Origin: Streptomyces sp. Je 1-79
GTDB lineage: Bacteria; Actinomycetota; Actinomycetes; Streptomycetales; Streptomycetaceae
Length of the DNA: 64,000 nucleotides
Assembly (NCBI RefSeq): GCF_025195125.1
Contig: NZ_JAMGSL010000006.1
Coordinates: 107,815-171,814 of the forward strand
Reading direction: 5' to 3'
Position 1 is the first letter of the stretch; every line of letters starts with the position of its first letter. The notes beneath the pieces were generated by a model. That model was given only the letters and a program-made list of their open reading frames with translations, was not told the origin of the DNA and made no database searches. Position numbers and translations under genes: made by a program. Positions 39,617 through 48,594 of this stretch are shown here, in pieces.

Positions 39617-39675
39617 CGCTGCGTCAGCTAACGTCCCCCTTCGCCGGTATCCCACTCGCGGAGGGGGACTTCGCC

Positions 39676-40653
39676 ATGCCCTTCACAGTCGTACGGTTCA
39701 ACCTCGTCGATCCGAACGCCACCCCCGAGTCCCTCTCGGAGCGCTATCGCGCCGCCCTCGCCATGGCCGCCTACGCCGACGAGCACGGCGTCGACACCGT
39801 CCAGACCGAGGAGCACCACGGCGCCGCCAACAACTGGCTGCCCTCTCCGTTCGCCTTCGCGGGCGCGGTGTTCGGCGCCACGGAGAGGATCGCGGTCACG
39901 GTCTCCGCGATCATCGGCCCGCTGCACGACCCGCTGCGGCTCGCGGAGGAGATCGCCGTTCTCGACCTGCTGAGCGGGGGCCGTCTGGCGACGGTCGCGG
40001 GCATCGGCTACCGGCCGGAGGAGTACGAGGAGCGCGGCGTCGACTGGGGCCGCCGCGGCAAGCTCCAGGACCTGCTTCTGGAGACCCTGCTGCAGGCGTG
40101 GTCCGGCGAGCCCTTCACGTATCAGGGCCGTACGGTACGGGTCACCCCGCGGCCGCTGAGCCGGCCGCACCCGCTGCTGCTCGTGGGCGGGTCCTCGAAG
40201 GCGGCGGCGCGGCGTGCGGCCCGGCTCGGGCTGCCGCTCTTCCCGAGCGCGCATCTGCCGGAGCTGGAGGCGTACTACCGGGAGCGGTGCGAGGAGTACG
40301 GCACGGAGGGCTGGACGATGATGCCGGCCGAGCGGACCCCGCTGCTGCACGTCTCGGAGGACCCGGACCGGTCCTGGGAGCTGTACGGGGAGCACTTCCT
40401 GCACGAGGCGCGCACCTACGCCTCCTGGCAGTCCAAGGACATCCGCTCGGCGGTGCGCTCGACGGCGACGACGGTGGCCGAGCTACGCGCCGAGGAGGTC
40501 TACCGGATCGTCACTCCGGACGCGTGCGTGGCCCTGGGGCGGGAGCTGGAGAGTCTGGTGCTGCACCCGCTCTGCGGCGGGATGCCGGTCGAGGAGGCGT
40601 GGCGGAGCCTGCGGCTGCTCGGGGAGACGGTGCTGCCCCGGCTCAGGGCATAG
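39676..40653 (+). CDS. LLM-class flavin-dependent oxidoreductase
   Basis: 325 residues. A bacterial-luciferase-like TIM barrel: MPFTVVRFNLVDPNATPESL, TVQTEEHHGAANNWLPSPF, AVTVSAIIGPLHDPLRLAEE and VAGIGYRPEEYEERGVDW are typical of F420/FMN luciferase-like monooxygenases. The start at 39676 has GAGGGGG upstream. Substrate unknown. It follows the NCS1 permease on the same strand and is convergent with glcP. Confidence 0.87.
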   Translation: MPFTVVRFNLVDPNATPESLSERYRAALAMAAYADEHGVDTVQTEEHHGAANNWLPSPFAFAGAVFGATERIAVTVSAIIGPLHDPLRLAEEIAVLDLLSGGRLATVAGIGYRPEEYEERGVDWGRRGKLQDLLLETLLQAWSGEPFTYQGRTVRVTPRPLSRPHPLLLVGGSSKAAARRAARLGLPLFPSAHLPELEAYYRERCEEYGTEGWTMMPAERTPLLHVSEDPDRSWELYGEHFLHEARTYASWQSKDIRSAVRSTATTVAELRAEEVYRIVTPDACVALGRELESLVLHPLCGGMPVEEAWRSLRLLGETVLPRLRA

Positions 40654-40701
40654 GACCCTGGGCCGGGGCAGTTCCGGGTTCGAGGAGAGGGGCAGCGGGG
40701 T

Positions 40702-42135
40702 TTAGCCCATCTCCTCCAACGCCTTGCCCTTGGTCTCCTTCACGTACCTGAGCACGAAGGGGATGGAGAGCACGGCGAAGACCGTGTAGATGATGTACGT
40801 GCCGGAGAGGTTCCAGTCCGCCAGGGACGGGAAGCTGGCGGTGATGGCCCAGTTGGCGATCCACTGCGCGGAGGCGGCGACGCCGAGGGCGGCGGCGCGG
40901 ATCCTGTTGGGGAACATCTCGCCGAGGAAGACCCAGACCACCACGCCCCACGAGAGGGCGAAGAAGAGCACGAAGACGTGGGCGGCGACGAGCGCCACGA
41001 CGCCCTGGGTCTCGGGCAGCTTGCCGTCGACGAGGTCGGCGGAGAAGGCCCAGGCCTCGACGGCGAGGGCGATCGCCATGCCGACGGAGCCGACGAGGGC
41101 GAGGGGCTTGCGGCCCACCCGGTCGACCAGGACCATCGCGATCACGGTGCCGATGATGTTGATGATCGACGTGGTGAACGAGTAGAAGAACGAGCTCGAC
41201 GGGTCGATGCCGACCGACTGCCAGAGCGTCGAGGAGTAGTAGAACGCGACGTTGATGCCGACGAGCTGCTGGAAGACCGAGAGCCCGATACCGACCCAGA
41301 CGATCGGGAGCAGCTTGAAGCGGCTGCCGATGACGAGCAGGTCCCTGAAGGTGGACTTGTGCTCGCGGCGCATGGCCTGCTCGATCTCGGCGACGCGGTG
41401 GTCCAGGTTCACCCCGTGGCCCTCGACCTCGGAGAGGACCTCCTTGGCCTTGTCGATCTTGCCGACGGAGATGAGGAAGCGCGGGGACTCCGGGATGGCG
41501 AAGGAGAGCAGGCCGTAGAGCATGGCGGGGACGACCATGACGCCGAGCATCCACTGCCAGGCCTCGAGGCCGCCGATCTCACCGCGCTGGTCTCCGTCGG
41601 CGATCTGCAGGATGCCGTAGTTGACGAGCTGGGAGATGGCGATGCCGATGACGATCGCGGCCTGCTGGAAGGAGCCGAGCCGGCCGCGGTAGGCGGCGGG
41701 GGCGACCTCTGCGATGTACGCCGGGCCGATCACCGAGGCCATGCCGATGGCGAAGCCGCCGACGATCCGCCAGAAGGCGAGGTCCCACAGGGCGAAGGGG
41801 AGGGCCGATCCGACGGCGCTGATGGTGAACAGCACGGCGGCGATCTGCATGCAGCGGATGCGGCCGATCTTGTCGGCCATGCGGCCGGCGGTCGCGGCGC
41901 CGATGGCGCAGCCGATCAGGGCGATGGCGATGACTTGGGCCAGCGTGCCGGACCCGATGTCGTAGCGGTCCCGGATGGCCTCGACGGCGCCGTTGATGAC
42001 GGAGCTGTCGTATCCGAAGAGGAAGCCTCCCATCGCGGCTGACGCCGTGATGAAGATGACGTGGCCGAGGTGGTCCGGGTGGGCGGCACGGCCTTCGGAC
42101 GGCGGTGGCGTGGGCGCCTGCGCGGGGCTGGTCAC
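40702..42135 (-). CDS. glcP: Glucose permease GlcP, MFS sugar porter family
   Basis: 477 residues with 12 membrane segments. Sugar-porter signatures: GFLFGYDSSVINGAVEAI (TM1), ADKIGRIRCMQIAAVLF (motif A), PESPRFLISVGK after TM6, QQLVGINVAFYYS (QLSGIN-like TM7), and VDRVGRKPLALVGS. It closely fits GlcP, the main glucose/proton symporter of Streptomyces, located beside smc there. The GTG at 42135 has AGGAG 6 nt upstream. Palindromic elements at its promoter suggest repression or induction by a sugar-responsive factor. Confidence 0.9.
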   Translation of the reverse strand: MTSPAQAPTPPPSEGRAAHPDHLGHVIFITASAAMGGFLFGYDSSVINGAVEAIRDRYDIGSGTLAQVIAIALIGCAIGAATAGRMADKIGRIRCMQIAAVLFTISAVGSALPFALWDLAFWRIVGGFAIGMASVIGPAYIAEVAPAAYRGRLGSFQQAAIVIGIAISQLVNYGILQIADGDQRGEIGGLEAWQWMLGVMVVPAMLYGLLSFAIPESPRFLISVGKIDKAKEVLSEVEGHGVNLDHRVAEIEQAMRREHKSTFRDLLVIGSRFKLLPIVWVGIGLSVFQQLVGINVAFYYSSTLWQSVGIDPSSSFFYSFTTSIINIIGTVIAMVLVDRVGRKPLALVGSVGMAIALAVEAWAFSADLVDGKLPETQGVVALVAAHVFVLFFALSWGVVVWVFLGEMFPNRIRAAALGVAASAQWIANWAITASFPSLADWNLSGTYIIYTVFAVLSIPFVLRYVKETKGKALEEMG

Positions 42136-42232
42136 ATGGACTCCTGGGGGCTCCGGCAGCATCGCCGGGGCGTGGGGGGCGAGCCCTTCCAGTGGCGCAC
42201 AACATCACGCCGCCCACCACGTGAAGGTAAAA

Positions 42233-42330
42233 GCAACGTTGCAGAGACTATGCCTTCAAGTTTCGAAGTCAAGAGGGGATGTCGTATGACTTGAAACTGG
42301 CTTAGAGGCCTGAATCGTTCAAGACTTGAA
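42233..42330. promoter_or_regulatory. Operator cluster upstream of glcP
   Basis: The perfect palindrome GCAACGTTGC (42233-42242) has the central-CG form usual for LacI-type operators. Further away stand TTCAAGACTTGAA (42318-42330, a perfect 13-nt palindrome), CTTCAAGTTTCGAAG (42254-42268) and GACTTGAAAC (42288-42297), sharing a TTCAAG half-site. The regulators are unknown. Confidence 0.6.
42245..42272 (-). promoter_or_regulatory. Candidate glcP promoter
   Basis: TTGACT (42272-42267) and TAGTCT (42250-42245) are spaced by 16 nt on the minus strand, close to the sigma-70 consensus. The GCAACGTTGC palindrome would cover the transcription start. The leader to the GTG would be about 105 nt. Confidence 0.55.
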
Positions 42331-42351
42331 GTTGATCACTGCGGCTGTCGG

Positions 42352-45300
42352 CTAGCGCAGGCGTTGGCTGATGACCTTGGATACCCCGTCGCCCTGCATG
42401 GAAACGCCGTACAGCGCGTCCGCGACCTCCATCGTCCGCTTCTGGTGCGTGATGACGATCAGCTGCGAGGACTCCTGGAGCTCCTGCATGATCCGGATCA
42501 GCCGCTGGAGGTTGGTGTCGTCCAGCGCCGCCTCCACCTCGTCCATCACGTAGAACGGGCTGGGCCTGGCCTTGAAGATGGAGACCAGCATCGCCACGGC
42601 GGTCAGCGAGCGCTCGCCGCCGGAGAGCAGCGAGAGCCGCTTGACCTTCTTGCCCGGCGGACGGGCCTCCACGTCGACGCCCGTGGTGAGCATGTTGTCG
42701 GGGTCGGTCAGGATCAGCCGCCCCTCGCCACCCGGGAAGAGCCGGGAGAAGACGCCCTCGAACTCGCGGGCGGTGTCCCGGTACGCCTCGCTGAACACCT
42801 GCTCCACCCGGATGTCCACCTCCTTCACGACCTGAAGGAGGTCGGCCCGGGTCTTCTTCAGGTCCTCCAGCTGCTCCGAAAGGAACTTGTGGCGTTCCTC
42901 CAGCGCCGCGAACTCCTCGAGTGCCAGCGGATTCACCTTGCCGAGCTGCTGGTACGCCCGCTCGGCGGCCCTGAGCCGTTTCTCCTGCTCCGAACGGACG
43001 AACGGGCGGGGCTGGTTGCGGGGATGCTCCGGGTCCTCGGGCAGCTCCTCGCCCTCGGCGGGCGGCGAAGGCGCTACGAGCTGGTGGGGTCCGTACTCGG
43101 AGACCAGGCCGGCCGGCTCGACGCCCAGCTCCTCCAGGGCCTTGGTCTCCAGCTGCTCGATCCGCATCCGCTTCTCGGCGCCGAGGACCTCGCCGCGGTG
43201 GACGGAGTCGGTGAGCTTGTCCAGCTCCGCCTTCAGGTCGCGGCCACGGGCGCGGGCGGCGGACAGGCCCTGCTCACGCGCGCCCTTGGCCGCCTCGGCG
43301 AGCGCGCGCTCCTGCTCGGCCCGGACCAGGGAGACCTCGACATGGGCCAGGAGCTGCCGTGCGCCGGCGGCGACGGCGCTGGCGACCTCGGCCTCGTTGC
43401 GCAGCCGGGCGCGCCGCTGTTCCGCACGCGCGCGTGCCTCGCGTTCGGCGCGGGCGCCCCGGTCCAGGGAGTCGGCGCGCCCGGCGAGGCCCTTGACCCG
43501 TTCCTCGTGCGTACGGAGCTGGAGCCGGGCCTCCATCTCGGTCTGGCGGGCGTTGGCGCCGTCGGCGGCGAGCCGGTCGCGGACGGAGGTGTCGGGCTCC
43601 TCCTCGCCCGGCGCCTCCTCGGCGACGAGCAGCCGTTCGGCGAGTTCCTCGGCCTCGTGGAGCGCCTTCTCCAGGGCCTCTTCGGCGCGGGCCGCGGCGG
43701 CCGCGGTCCGCTCGGCCTCGCCCGCGGCGCCCCTGGCCTGTCCTGCGAGCCGGCCGAGCTGCTGCGCGACCTGGGACTTCTCGCGGTCGGCGGCGCGGCG
43801 GCGTTCGGCCAGCTCCTCGACGAGCACGGCGGTGTCCCGCCGCGCCTCGGTCGCCGTCCGCTGGGCCTGGGCCAGCTCCTCGCAGCGCGTCTCCAGCCGC
43901 TCCAGCTCGGCGGCCGCCTCGTCGACGGAGGCCTGTACTTCGAGGAGGCTCGGCGCCCCGGCGGAGCCGCCGTGGGCGAAGTGCGCCCCGAGCAGGTCTC
44001 CCTCGGCGGTGACGGCGGTGAGCCCGGGGTGCGCGTGGACGAGCGCCTCGGCCTCGTCCAGCGAGCCGACCACCACGATCCCGTCGAGCAACCGTCGCAC
44101 CGCGCCCATGAGTTCTTCGGGGCCCCGGACGAGGTCGGCGGCGCGGGGGTGGCCGGCGGCGCCGGTCCCACGCCCGGTGTCCGCCGGCTCCTGGGCGCCG
44201 CTCATCAGCAGCGCCGCGCGGCCCGCGTCCTGCTTGCGCAGGAGGCGCAGGGCCTCGACCGCGGCGGTGGGGCCCGAGACGGCGACGGCGTCCGCCGCCG
44301 CGCCCAGGGCGGCCGCGAGCGCGACCTCGTGGCCGGGGGTGACGGTGAGCAGTTCGGCGGCGGGGCCCAGCAGACCGGTCAGGCTGTCGCGGGCGCCGAG
44401 CAGCGCTCCGGTCCCGTCCTTGCGGCGCAGCCCGAGGGAGAGCGCCTCGTGGCGGGCCCGGGTCGCGGCGCGGCGGCGGTCGGCGGCGGTGGCGGCCTCG
44501 CGGGCGGCCGTCAGGGCGGACTCCGCCTCGGCGAGGTCGCGGCGCGCGGTGTCGTACCGCTCCCCCAGCTCGCTGTCGTCCGCGTCGAGCCCGTCGACCT
44601 CGGCCTTGAGCTGCTCGTACTCCTCCTGGGCCGCGACGGCCCGCTCCTGGGCCTCGTCCCGGGCGGCGGCGAGCCGGTCGATCTCGGCCTGGGCGGACGC
44701 GGCGCGCGAGCGGGCGGCGTTGACCTGGCCGTGCAGCCGGGCGAGGCCCTCGCGCCGGTCGGCGATCGCGCGCGCCACGTCCTTGAGCCGGCGCTCCTCG
44801 GCCGCGAGTTCGCGCTCCAGGTCGGCGCGGTGGGCGACGGTGTCCTCCAGCGCCCGTTCGGCCGCCTCCCGGGCGGCCTCCAGTTCGGCCTCCTGTTCGC
44901 GGATGCGGGCGGCCTCGCGTTCCATGTCCTCCGGGTCGCGGCCCCTGCGCTCCTCCGGCGGCTGGGCGGTGGCGCTCTTCACGCGCGCGTCGGCGAGCGA
45001 GACGGTGCCCCTGACCCGCTCGGCGAGCTGGGAGAGTTCGTACCAGGTCTGCTGGGCGCGCTGGAGCCGCGGGGCGAGCCGGCGGACCTCGTCCTCGAGG
45101 TCCGCCTCCTTCGCGAGCGCCGCCCGCAGCTCGCTCTCGGCGCTGTCCTTGCGCTCCTTGAGCTCGGCCTCGTCGGCGACTTCGGCCTTCAGCGCCTCCT
45201 GGAGGCGTACGAGGTCGTCGGAGAGGAGCCGCAGCCGGGCGTCGCGCAGATCGGCCTGGATGACGGCGGCCCGGCGGGCGACCGCCGCCTGCCGGCCGAG

Positions 45301-45912
45301 CGGCTTGAGCTGGCGCCGCAGTTCGTCGGTCAGATCCTGCACGCGCGCGAGGTTGGCCTGCATCGCGTCGAGCTTCCGCAGCGCCTTCTCCTTGCGCTTG
45401 CGGTGCTTGAGGACGCCGGCGGCCTCCTCGATGAAGGCGCGGCGGCCCATCGGGTCGGCGTGCAGGACGGAGTCGAGCTGGCCCTGGCCCACGATGACGT
45501 GCATCTCGCGGCCGATGCCGGAGTCGGAGAGCAGGTCCTGGATGTCGAGCAGCCGGCAGGTGTCGCCGTTGATCTGGTACTCGCTGCTGCCGCCCCGGAA
45601 CATGATCCGGGTGATCGTGACCTCGGCGTAGTCGATGGGCAGCGCGCCGTCGGAGTTGTCGATGGTCAGCGAGACCTCGGCGCGGCCGAGCGGGGGCCGC
45701 CCGGTCGTGCCGGCGAAGATGACGTCCTCCATCTTGCCGCCGCGCAACGACTTGGCGCCCTGCTCGCCCATGACCCAGGACAGCGCGTCCACGACATTGG
45801 ACTTCCCGGATCCGTTCGGCCCGACGACACACGTGATTCCGGGTTCGAACCGCAGCGTGGTGGCGGATGCGAACGACTTGAAACCGCGGAGTGTCAGGGC
45901 CTTGAGATGCAC
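42352..45912 (-). CDS. smc: Chromosome segregation ATPase SMC
   Basis: 1186 residues. The N-terminal head has Walker A GPNGSGKSNVVDALSWV; two long coiled coils with Arg/Glu/Ala-rich heptads flank a hinge at about residues 500-660 (RLLDGIVVVGSLDEAEALV is in it); the C-terminal head has the signature LSLLSGGERSLTAVAML and Walker B FYVMDEVEAALDD. It condenses and organises the chromosome with ScpA/ScpB, which are not in this window. An ATG at 45912 is the family start (MHLKALTLRGFKSF). It ends 10 nt after the start of the glcP regulatory region. Confidence 0.96.
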   Translation of the reverse strand: MHLKALTLRGFKSFASATTLRFEPGITCVVGPNGSGKSNVVDALSWVMGEQGAKSLRGGKMEDVIFAGTTGRPPLGRAEVSLTIDNSDGALPIDYAEVTITRIMFRGGSSEYQINGDTCRLLDIQDLLSDSGIGREMHVIVGQGQLDSVLHADPMGRRAFIEEAAGVLKHRKRKEKALRKLDAMQANLARVQDLTDELRRQLKPLGRQAAVARRAAVIQADLRDARLRLLSDDLVRLQEALKAEVADEAELKERKDSAESELRAALAKEADLEDEVRRLAPRLQRAQQTWYELSQLAERVRGTVSLADARVKSATAQPPEERRGRDPEDMEREAARIREQEAELEAAREAAERALEDTVAHRADLERELAAEERRLKDVARAIADRREGLARLHGQVNAARSRAASAQAEIDRLAAARDEAQERAVAAQEEYEQLKAEVDGLDADDSELGERYDTARRDLAEAESALTAAREAATAADRRRAATRARHEALSLGLRRKDGTGALLGARDSLTGLLGPAAELLTVTPGHEVALAAALGAAADAVAVSGPTAAVEALRLLRKQDAGRAALLMSGAQEPADTGRGTGAAGHPRAADLVRGPEELMGAVRRLLDGIVVVGSLDEAEALVHAHPGLTAVTAEGDLLGAHFAHGGSAGAPSLLEVQASVDEAAAELERLETRCEELAQAQRTATEARRDTAVLVEELAERRRAADREKSQVAQQLGRLAGQARGAAGEAERTAAAAARAEEALEKALHEAEELAERLLVAEEAPGEEEPDTSVRDRLAADGANARQTEMEARLQLRTHEERVKGLAGRADSLDRGARAEREARARAEQRRARLRNEAEVASAVAAGARQLLAHVEVSLVRAEQERALAEAAKGAREQGLSAARARGRDLKAELDKLTDSVHRGEVLGAEKRMRIEQLETKALEELGVEPAGLVSEYGPHQLVAPSPPAEGEELPEDPEHPRNQPRPFVRSEQEKRLRAAERAYQQLGKVNPLALEEFAALEERHKFLSEQLEDLKKTRADLLQVVKEVDIRVEQVFSEAYRDTAREFEGVFSRLFPGGEGRLILTDPDNMLTTGVDVEARPPGKKVKRLSLLSGGERSLTAVAMLVSIFKARPSPFYVMDEVEAALDDTNLQRLIRIMQELQESSQLIVITHQKRTMEVADALYGVSMQGDGVSKVISQRLR

Positions 45913-46008
45913 GCCCCCGGACTCTACCTGGGGTTGCGCGTTTCACCCATGAAGGTGCAGGGCACACCCTCGGGTGAGGAGGGGTGTGACGTGGGGGGCT
46001 CAAGAAAG

Positions 46009-46030
46009 AAGGGACGCCGGAGCGTCCCTT
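46009..46030 (-). terminator. Terminator after the small coiled-coil gene
   Basis: AAGGGACGC and GCGTCCCTT pair around CGGA/TCCG; the minus strand continues with CTTCTTTCTTG. It separates the small gene from smc. A palindrome CTAGCTGAGCTAG lies just upstream at 46037-46049. Confidence 0.8.
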
Positions 46031-46107
46031 GCATGTCTAGCTGAGCTAGCGAGAGTGTTTCTCACCCTGCCCCGGCACGGGGCTGACCGTCGCGCGAGGG
46101 CGGCGGG

Positions 46108-46323
46108 TCAGGTGAGCGCAGGCTCCGCCTTGGGAACGTCGAGGTCGATGCTGTCGAGCAGCGACTCGCCATGATGTGCGGCGGCAGCGTTGAGCGCGTC
46201 GTTCTCGGACTGAATCCGTACAAGCTCGGACTCGAGGTCCTGGACGCGCTGCTGAAGCCGTCGCATCTCGGCGAGGAGTCGCGGGTCGGAGCCGCCGACG
46301 TAACCGAGAAGCGCCTTTGCCAT
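46108..46323 (-). CDS. Small conserved coiled-coil protein
   Basis: 71 residues: MAKALLGYVGGSDPRLLAEM, a coiled-coil helix (RRLQQRVQDLESELVRIQSE) and an acidic C-terminus. It has no membrane segment. The conserved GYVGG start and placement next to smc are typical in Streptomyces. Function unknown; the coiled coil suggests oligomerisation. The start at 46323 fits the family; a longer N-terminal reading adds 37 unsupported residues. Confidence 0.82.
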   Translation of the reverse strand: MAKALLGYVGGSDPRLLAEMRRLQQRVQDLESELVRIQSENDALNAAAAHHGESLLDSIDLDVPKAEPALT

Positions 46324-46718
46324 GATGGATGGTCCTCCACACTGAGTGACCGACCGAAGTGGTGTGGGTCGTGAGGGATTTCGCACCCGCGGTGCTCGGC
46401 AGTGCTTGATGTCGTGCCGGTTCTTTACTGCCAAACAGCTAAGGTGCGCGGGGATTCCAGCGTCTCACCAAAAAGTTTGACGGTCAACACGATCACGCCC
46501 CGTATCAAGGGGCATCCGGGGGGTCTGCGGCCGCACAACAGGCGACGGCGCCTCGCAACTCGGTGCCTCAGGGGCGTAGCGATCATCCTTCCGCGCGCAG
46601 CCTGCCATCGCAAGCCCTTCTCGGCAACCATCAGGCCATTTCCTCTTCGGCGGCCCGTCGCCGAACGTCCGCCCGAGGGCCGAGCGGGCCATCGGACGGA
46701 GCACAGCCGAGGTGATCG
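46324..46718. other. 395-nt intergenic region
   Basis: It lies between the small coiled-coil gene and acyP, both minus strand. It contains a TTGACGGTCAA palindrome (46477-46487), a candidate regulatory site; on the minus strand TTGACC is followed by GTCAAACTTTTTGG, but no -10 at the right distance is obvious. No gene is supported; the short frames here lack codon bias. Confidence 0.5.
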
Positions 46719-47000
46719 TCAGCGGATCGCGAAGCTGTCGTAGCCGCCGCGCGGGGTGGCCCAGATCTCAGTGACTCCGTCCACACGCCCGGGTGTGTCG
46801 CCGGAGCGCAGCCACTCCAGCAGACGGTGGCAATTCTCACTCGGCCCCTCGGCCACGACCTGCACCCGTCCGTCGTCGAGGTTGAGGGCGAAGCCGACGA
46901 GCCCGCCGATCTCCAGTGCGTTTGCCCTGGTGAACCAGCGGAAGCCCACTCCCTGTACTCGGCCGCGCACCCAGGCGGTGAGCCGTACGTCTTCGTTCAT
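46719..47000 (-). CDS. acyP: Acylphosphatase
   Basis: 93 residues. The signature is [20 protein letters not shown] with the catalytic Arg in GVGFR, and the second signature [20 protein letters not shown] with the catalytic Asn. It hydrolyses acyl phosphates. The start at 47000 is the family start. It stands 203 nt upstream of the divergent CAP gene. Confidence 0.94.
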   Translation of the reverse strand: MNEDVRLTAWVRGRVQGVGFRWFTRANALEIGGLVGFALNLDDGRVQVVAEGPSENCHRLLEWLRSGDTPGRVDGVTEIWATPRGGYDSFAIR

Positions 47001-47203
47001 GGCTGAACGCTAGCGGGCCAATTGTTGAAGGGGCACGTCACCCCCACGCCTCATGGCGTACAGTCCCGACCGAATGAGGCTCACCCGTTCGGGCGTCTCT
47101 GTTCGACGGGCCTTTCGCAGGTCCGCGGAAGCAAAGATCAGCAAAGACCGATCAGCGAAGATCCAGAGCACAGTCAGCACAGGACGTCAGGAAGGCAGAG
47201 CAG

Positions 47204-48130
47204 ATGGGACGCCATCGTCGCTCCGGCGCCGCGCCCGCCGCAGAAGATTACGCGGCCGGTACGGACCGCCGGCACCGGGGTATCCGCCGCAAGAAGCGGG
47301 GAGCGCCCGTGCGCACCGGACTGCTCGGTGCCTCCGCAGCCGTGGCGGTCGGCGCGGTCGTCGTCGCCTCGGGCCTGCTGCCCGGCGGTGACACGGACAT
47401 CGTCGGCAGTGCCGGCTCCGGCAAGGAGCAGAGCCAGTCCCGGCAGGCCCCGAAGCTGACGACGCAGGGCGGCTCGTCCGCGACGCCGTCGTCCACTCCC
47501 TCCCGCTCCGCCGCGGCGACGGGCACGGGCAAGAGCTCTCCTTCCGCGACGCCCTCGGTCAAGGCGAAGCCGACGAAGACGACCGCTTCCGCGAAGCCCT
47601 CGGTCAAGCCGAAGCCGACGAAGACGGCCGCCAAGCCGGCGCAGACGGCGACACCGGCGAAGACCGCCAAGCCGCAGCCGAAGCCGGCTCCGGCGACCAA
47701 GAAGCCCGCGGCCCCCACCACCCGGCCGCCGGCGGCGCCGACCCTGAGCCGCGCCGCCGCCGCCGAGGCGGAGGTCGTGCGGCTGGTCAACCAGGAGCGG
47801 GCGAAGGTGGGCTGCAGCGCGGTGCGCTCGGACGCCGCCCTCGCCGCGCTGGCGGGCGACTTCAGCGCGGACATGGCGGCCCGCGGCTTCTTCGACCACA
47901 CGGACCCGGACGGCGACACCCCCTGGGACCGCGCGGCCCAGGCGGGCGTGAACGGCATGGGCGGCGAGAACATCGCCCGCGGCCAGGCGGACGCGGCGGC
48001 GGTGATGGAGTCCTGGATGAACAGCGACGGCCACCGCGCGAACATCCTGAACTGCGACTACACGACGCTCGGCGTCGGCGTCCACTTCGCGGACGGCGGC
48101 CCGTGGTGGACGCAGGACTTCGGCTTCTGA
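47204..48130 (+). CDS. Secreted or anchored CAP-domain (SCP/PR1-like) protein
   Basis: 308 residues. A basic N-terminus is followed by a transmembrane/signal segment (GLLGASAAVAVGAVVVASGL), then a Ser/Thr/Pro/Lys-rich linker of about 110 residues with KPTKT repeats, and a C-terminal CAP domain of about 120 residues: VVRLVNQERAKVGCSAVRSD, FFDHTDPDGDTPWDRAAQAG, GENIARG, WMNSDGHRANILN and GGPWWTQDFGF. The CAP His and Glu positions are present. The linker should cross the cell wall. Function in bacteria is not established. AGGAAGGCAG precedes the ATG. Confidence 0.92.
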   Translation: MGRHRRSGAAPAAEDYAAGTDRRHRGIRRKKRGAPVRTGLLGASAAVAVGAVVVASGLLPGGDTDIVGSAGSGKEQSQSRQAPKLTTQGGSSATPSSTPSRSAAATGTGKSSPSATPSVKAKPTKTTASAKPSVKPKPTKTAAKPAQTATPAKTAKPQPKPAPATKKPAAPTTRPPAAPTLSRAAAAEAEVVRLVNQERAKVGCSAVRSDAALAALAGDFSADMAARGFFDHTDPDGDTPWDRAAQAGVNGMGGENIARGQADAAAVMESWMNSDGHRANILNCDYTTLGVGVHFADGGPWWTQDFGF

Positions 48131-48140
48131 CCCCTCCCCG

Positions 48141-48183
48141 CACCCCCGGGTCGCGCTCCCCTGGTGAGCGCGACCCGGGGGTG
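48141..48183 (+). terminator. 18-bp perfect terminator hairpin after the CAP gene
   Basis: The arms CACCCCCGGGTCGCGCTC and GAGCGCGACCCGGGGGTG pair fully around a 7-nt loop. It starts 11 nt after the CAP-gene stop and just before the HxlR gene. No T-run follows. Confidence 0.75.
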
Positions 48184-48210
48184 AGCGCTGTGGCGGAGTA
48201 CCGTGAGGGC

Positions 48211-48594
48211 ATGAGTGACGATCTCGCCTTCGACGTGTTCGCCCGGGCCTGTCAGTCGCGCGTCACGCTGGAGCATGTGACCGGGCGGTGGGGCAGTCTG
48301 ACCCTCGGCGCTCTCCACGACGGGACGTTCCGCTTCAACGAGCTGCGGCGACGGGTCGACGGCGTCAGCGAGAAGATGCTGTCGCAGACCCTGCACGCCC
48401 TGGAGCGCGACGGGCTCGTGCACCGGGAGGCGCAGCCGACCAATCCGCCGCGTGTGGACTACACACTCACCCCGCTGGGGCGCGAGATCGCGGAGCGGCT
48501 CGTCGGGCTCATCGAGCTGGTGGAGGGCCGGATGCCGCAGGTCATCACAGCGCGCGAGCGGTACGACGCGGCCCGCGAGGCCGTCACGCCGTAG
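48211..48594 (+). CDS. HxlR-family winged-helix regulator
   Basis: 127 residues. The winged-helix core reads [20 protein letters not shown] then [20 protein letters not shown] and [20 protein letters not shown], all typical of HxlR. Its Cys (ARACQSR) near the N-terminus is the position used for redox sensing in some members; whether this one senses redox is unknown. The start at 48211 follows the GAGGGC spacer; its 3' end overlaps the convergent mutM by 11 nt. Confidence 0.88.
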   Translation: MSDDLAFDVFARACQSRVTLEHVTGRWGSLTLGALHDGTFRFNELRRRVDGVSEKMLSQTLHALERDGLVHREAQPTNPPRVDYTLTPLGREIAERLVGLIELVEGRMPQVITARERYDAAREAVTP

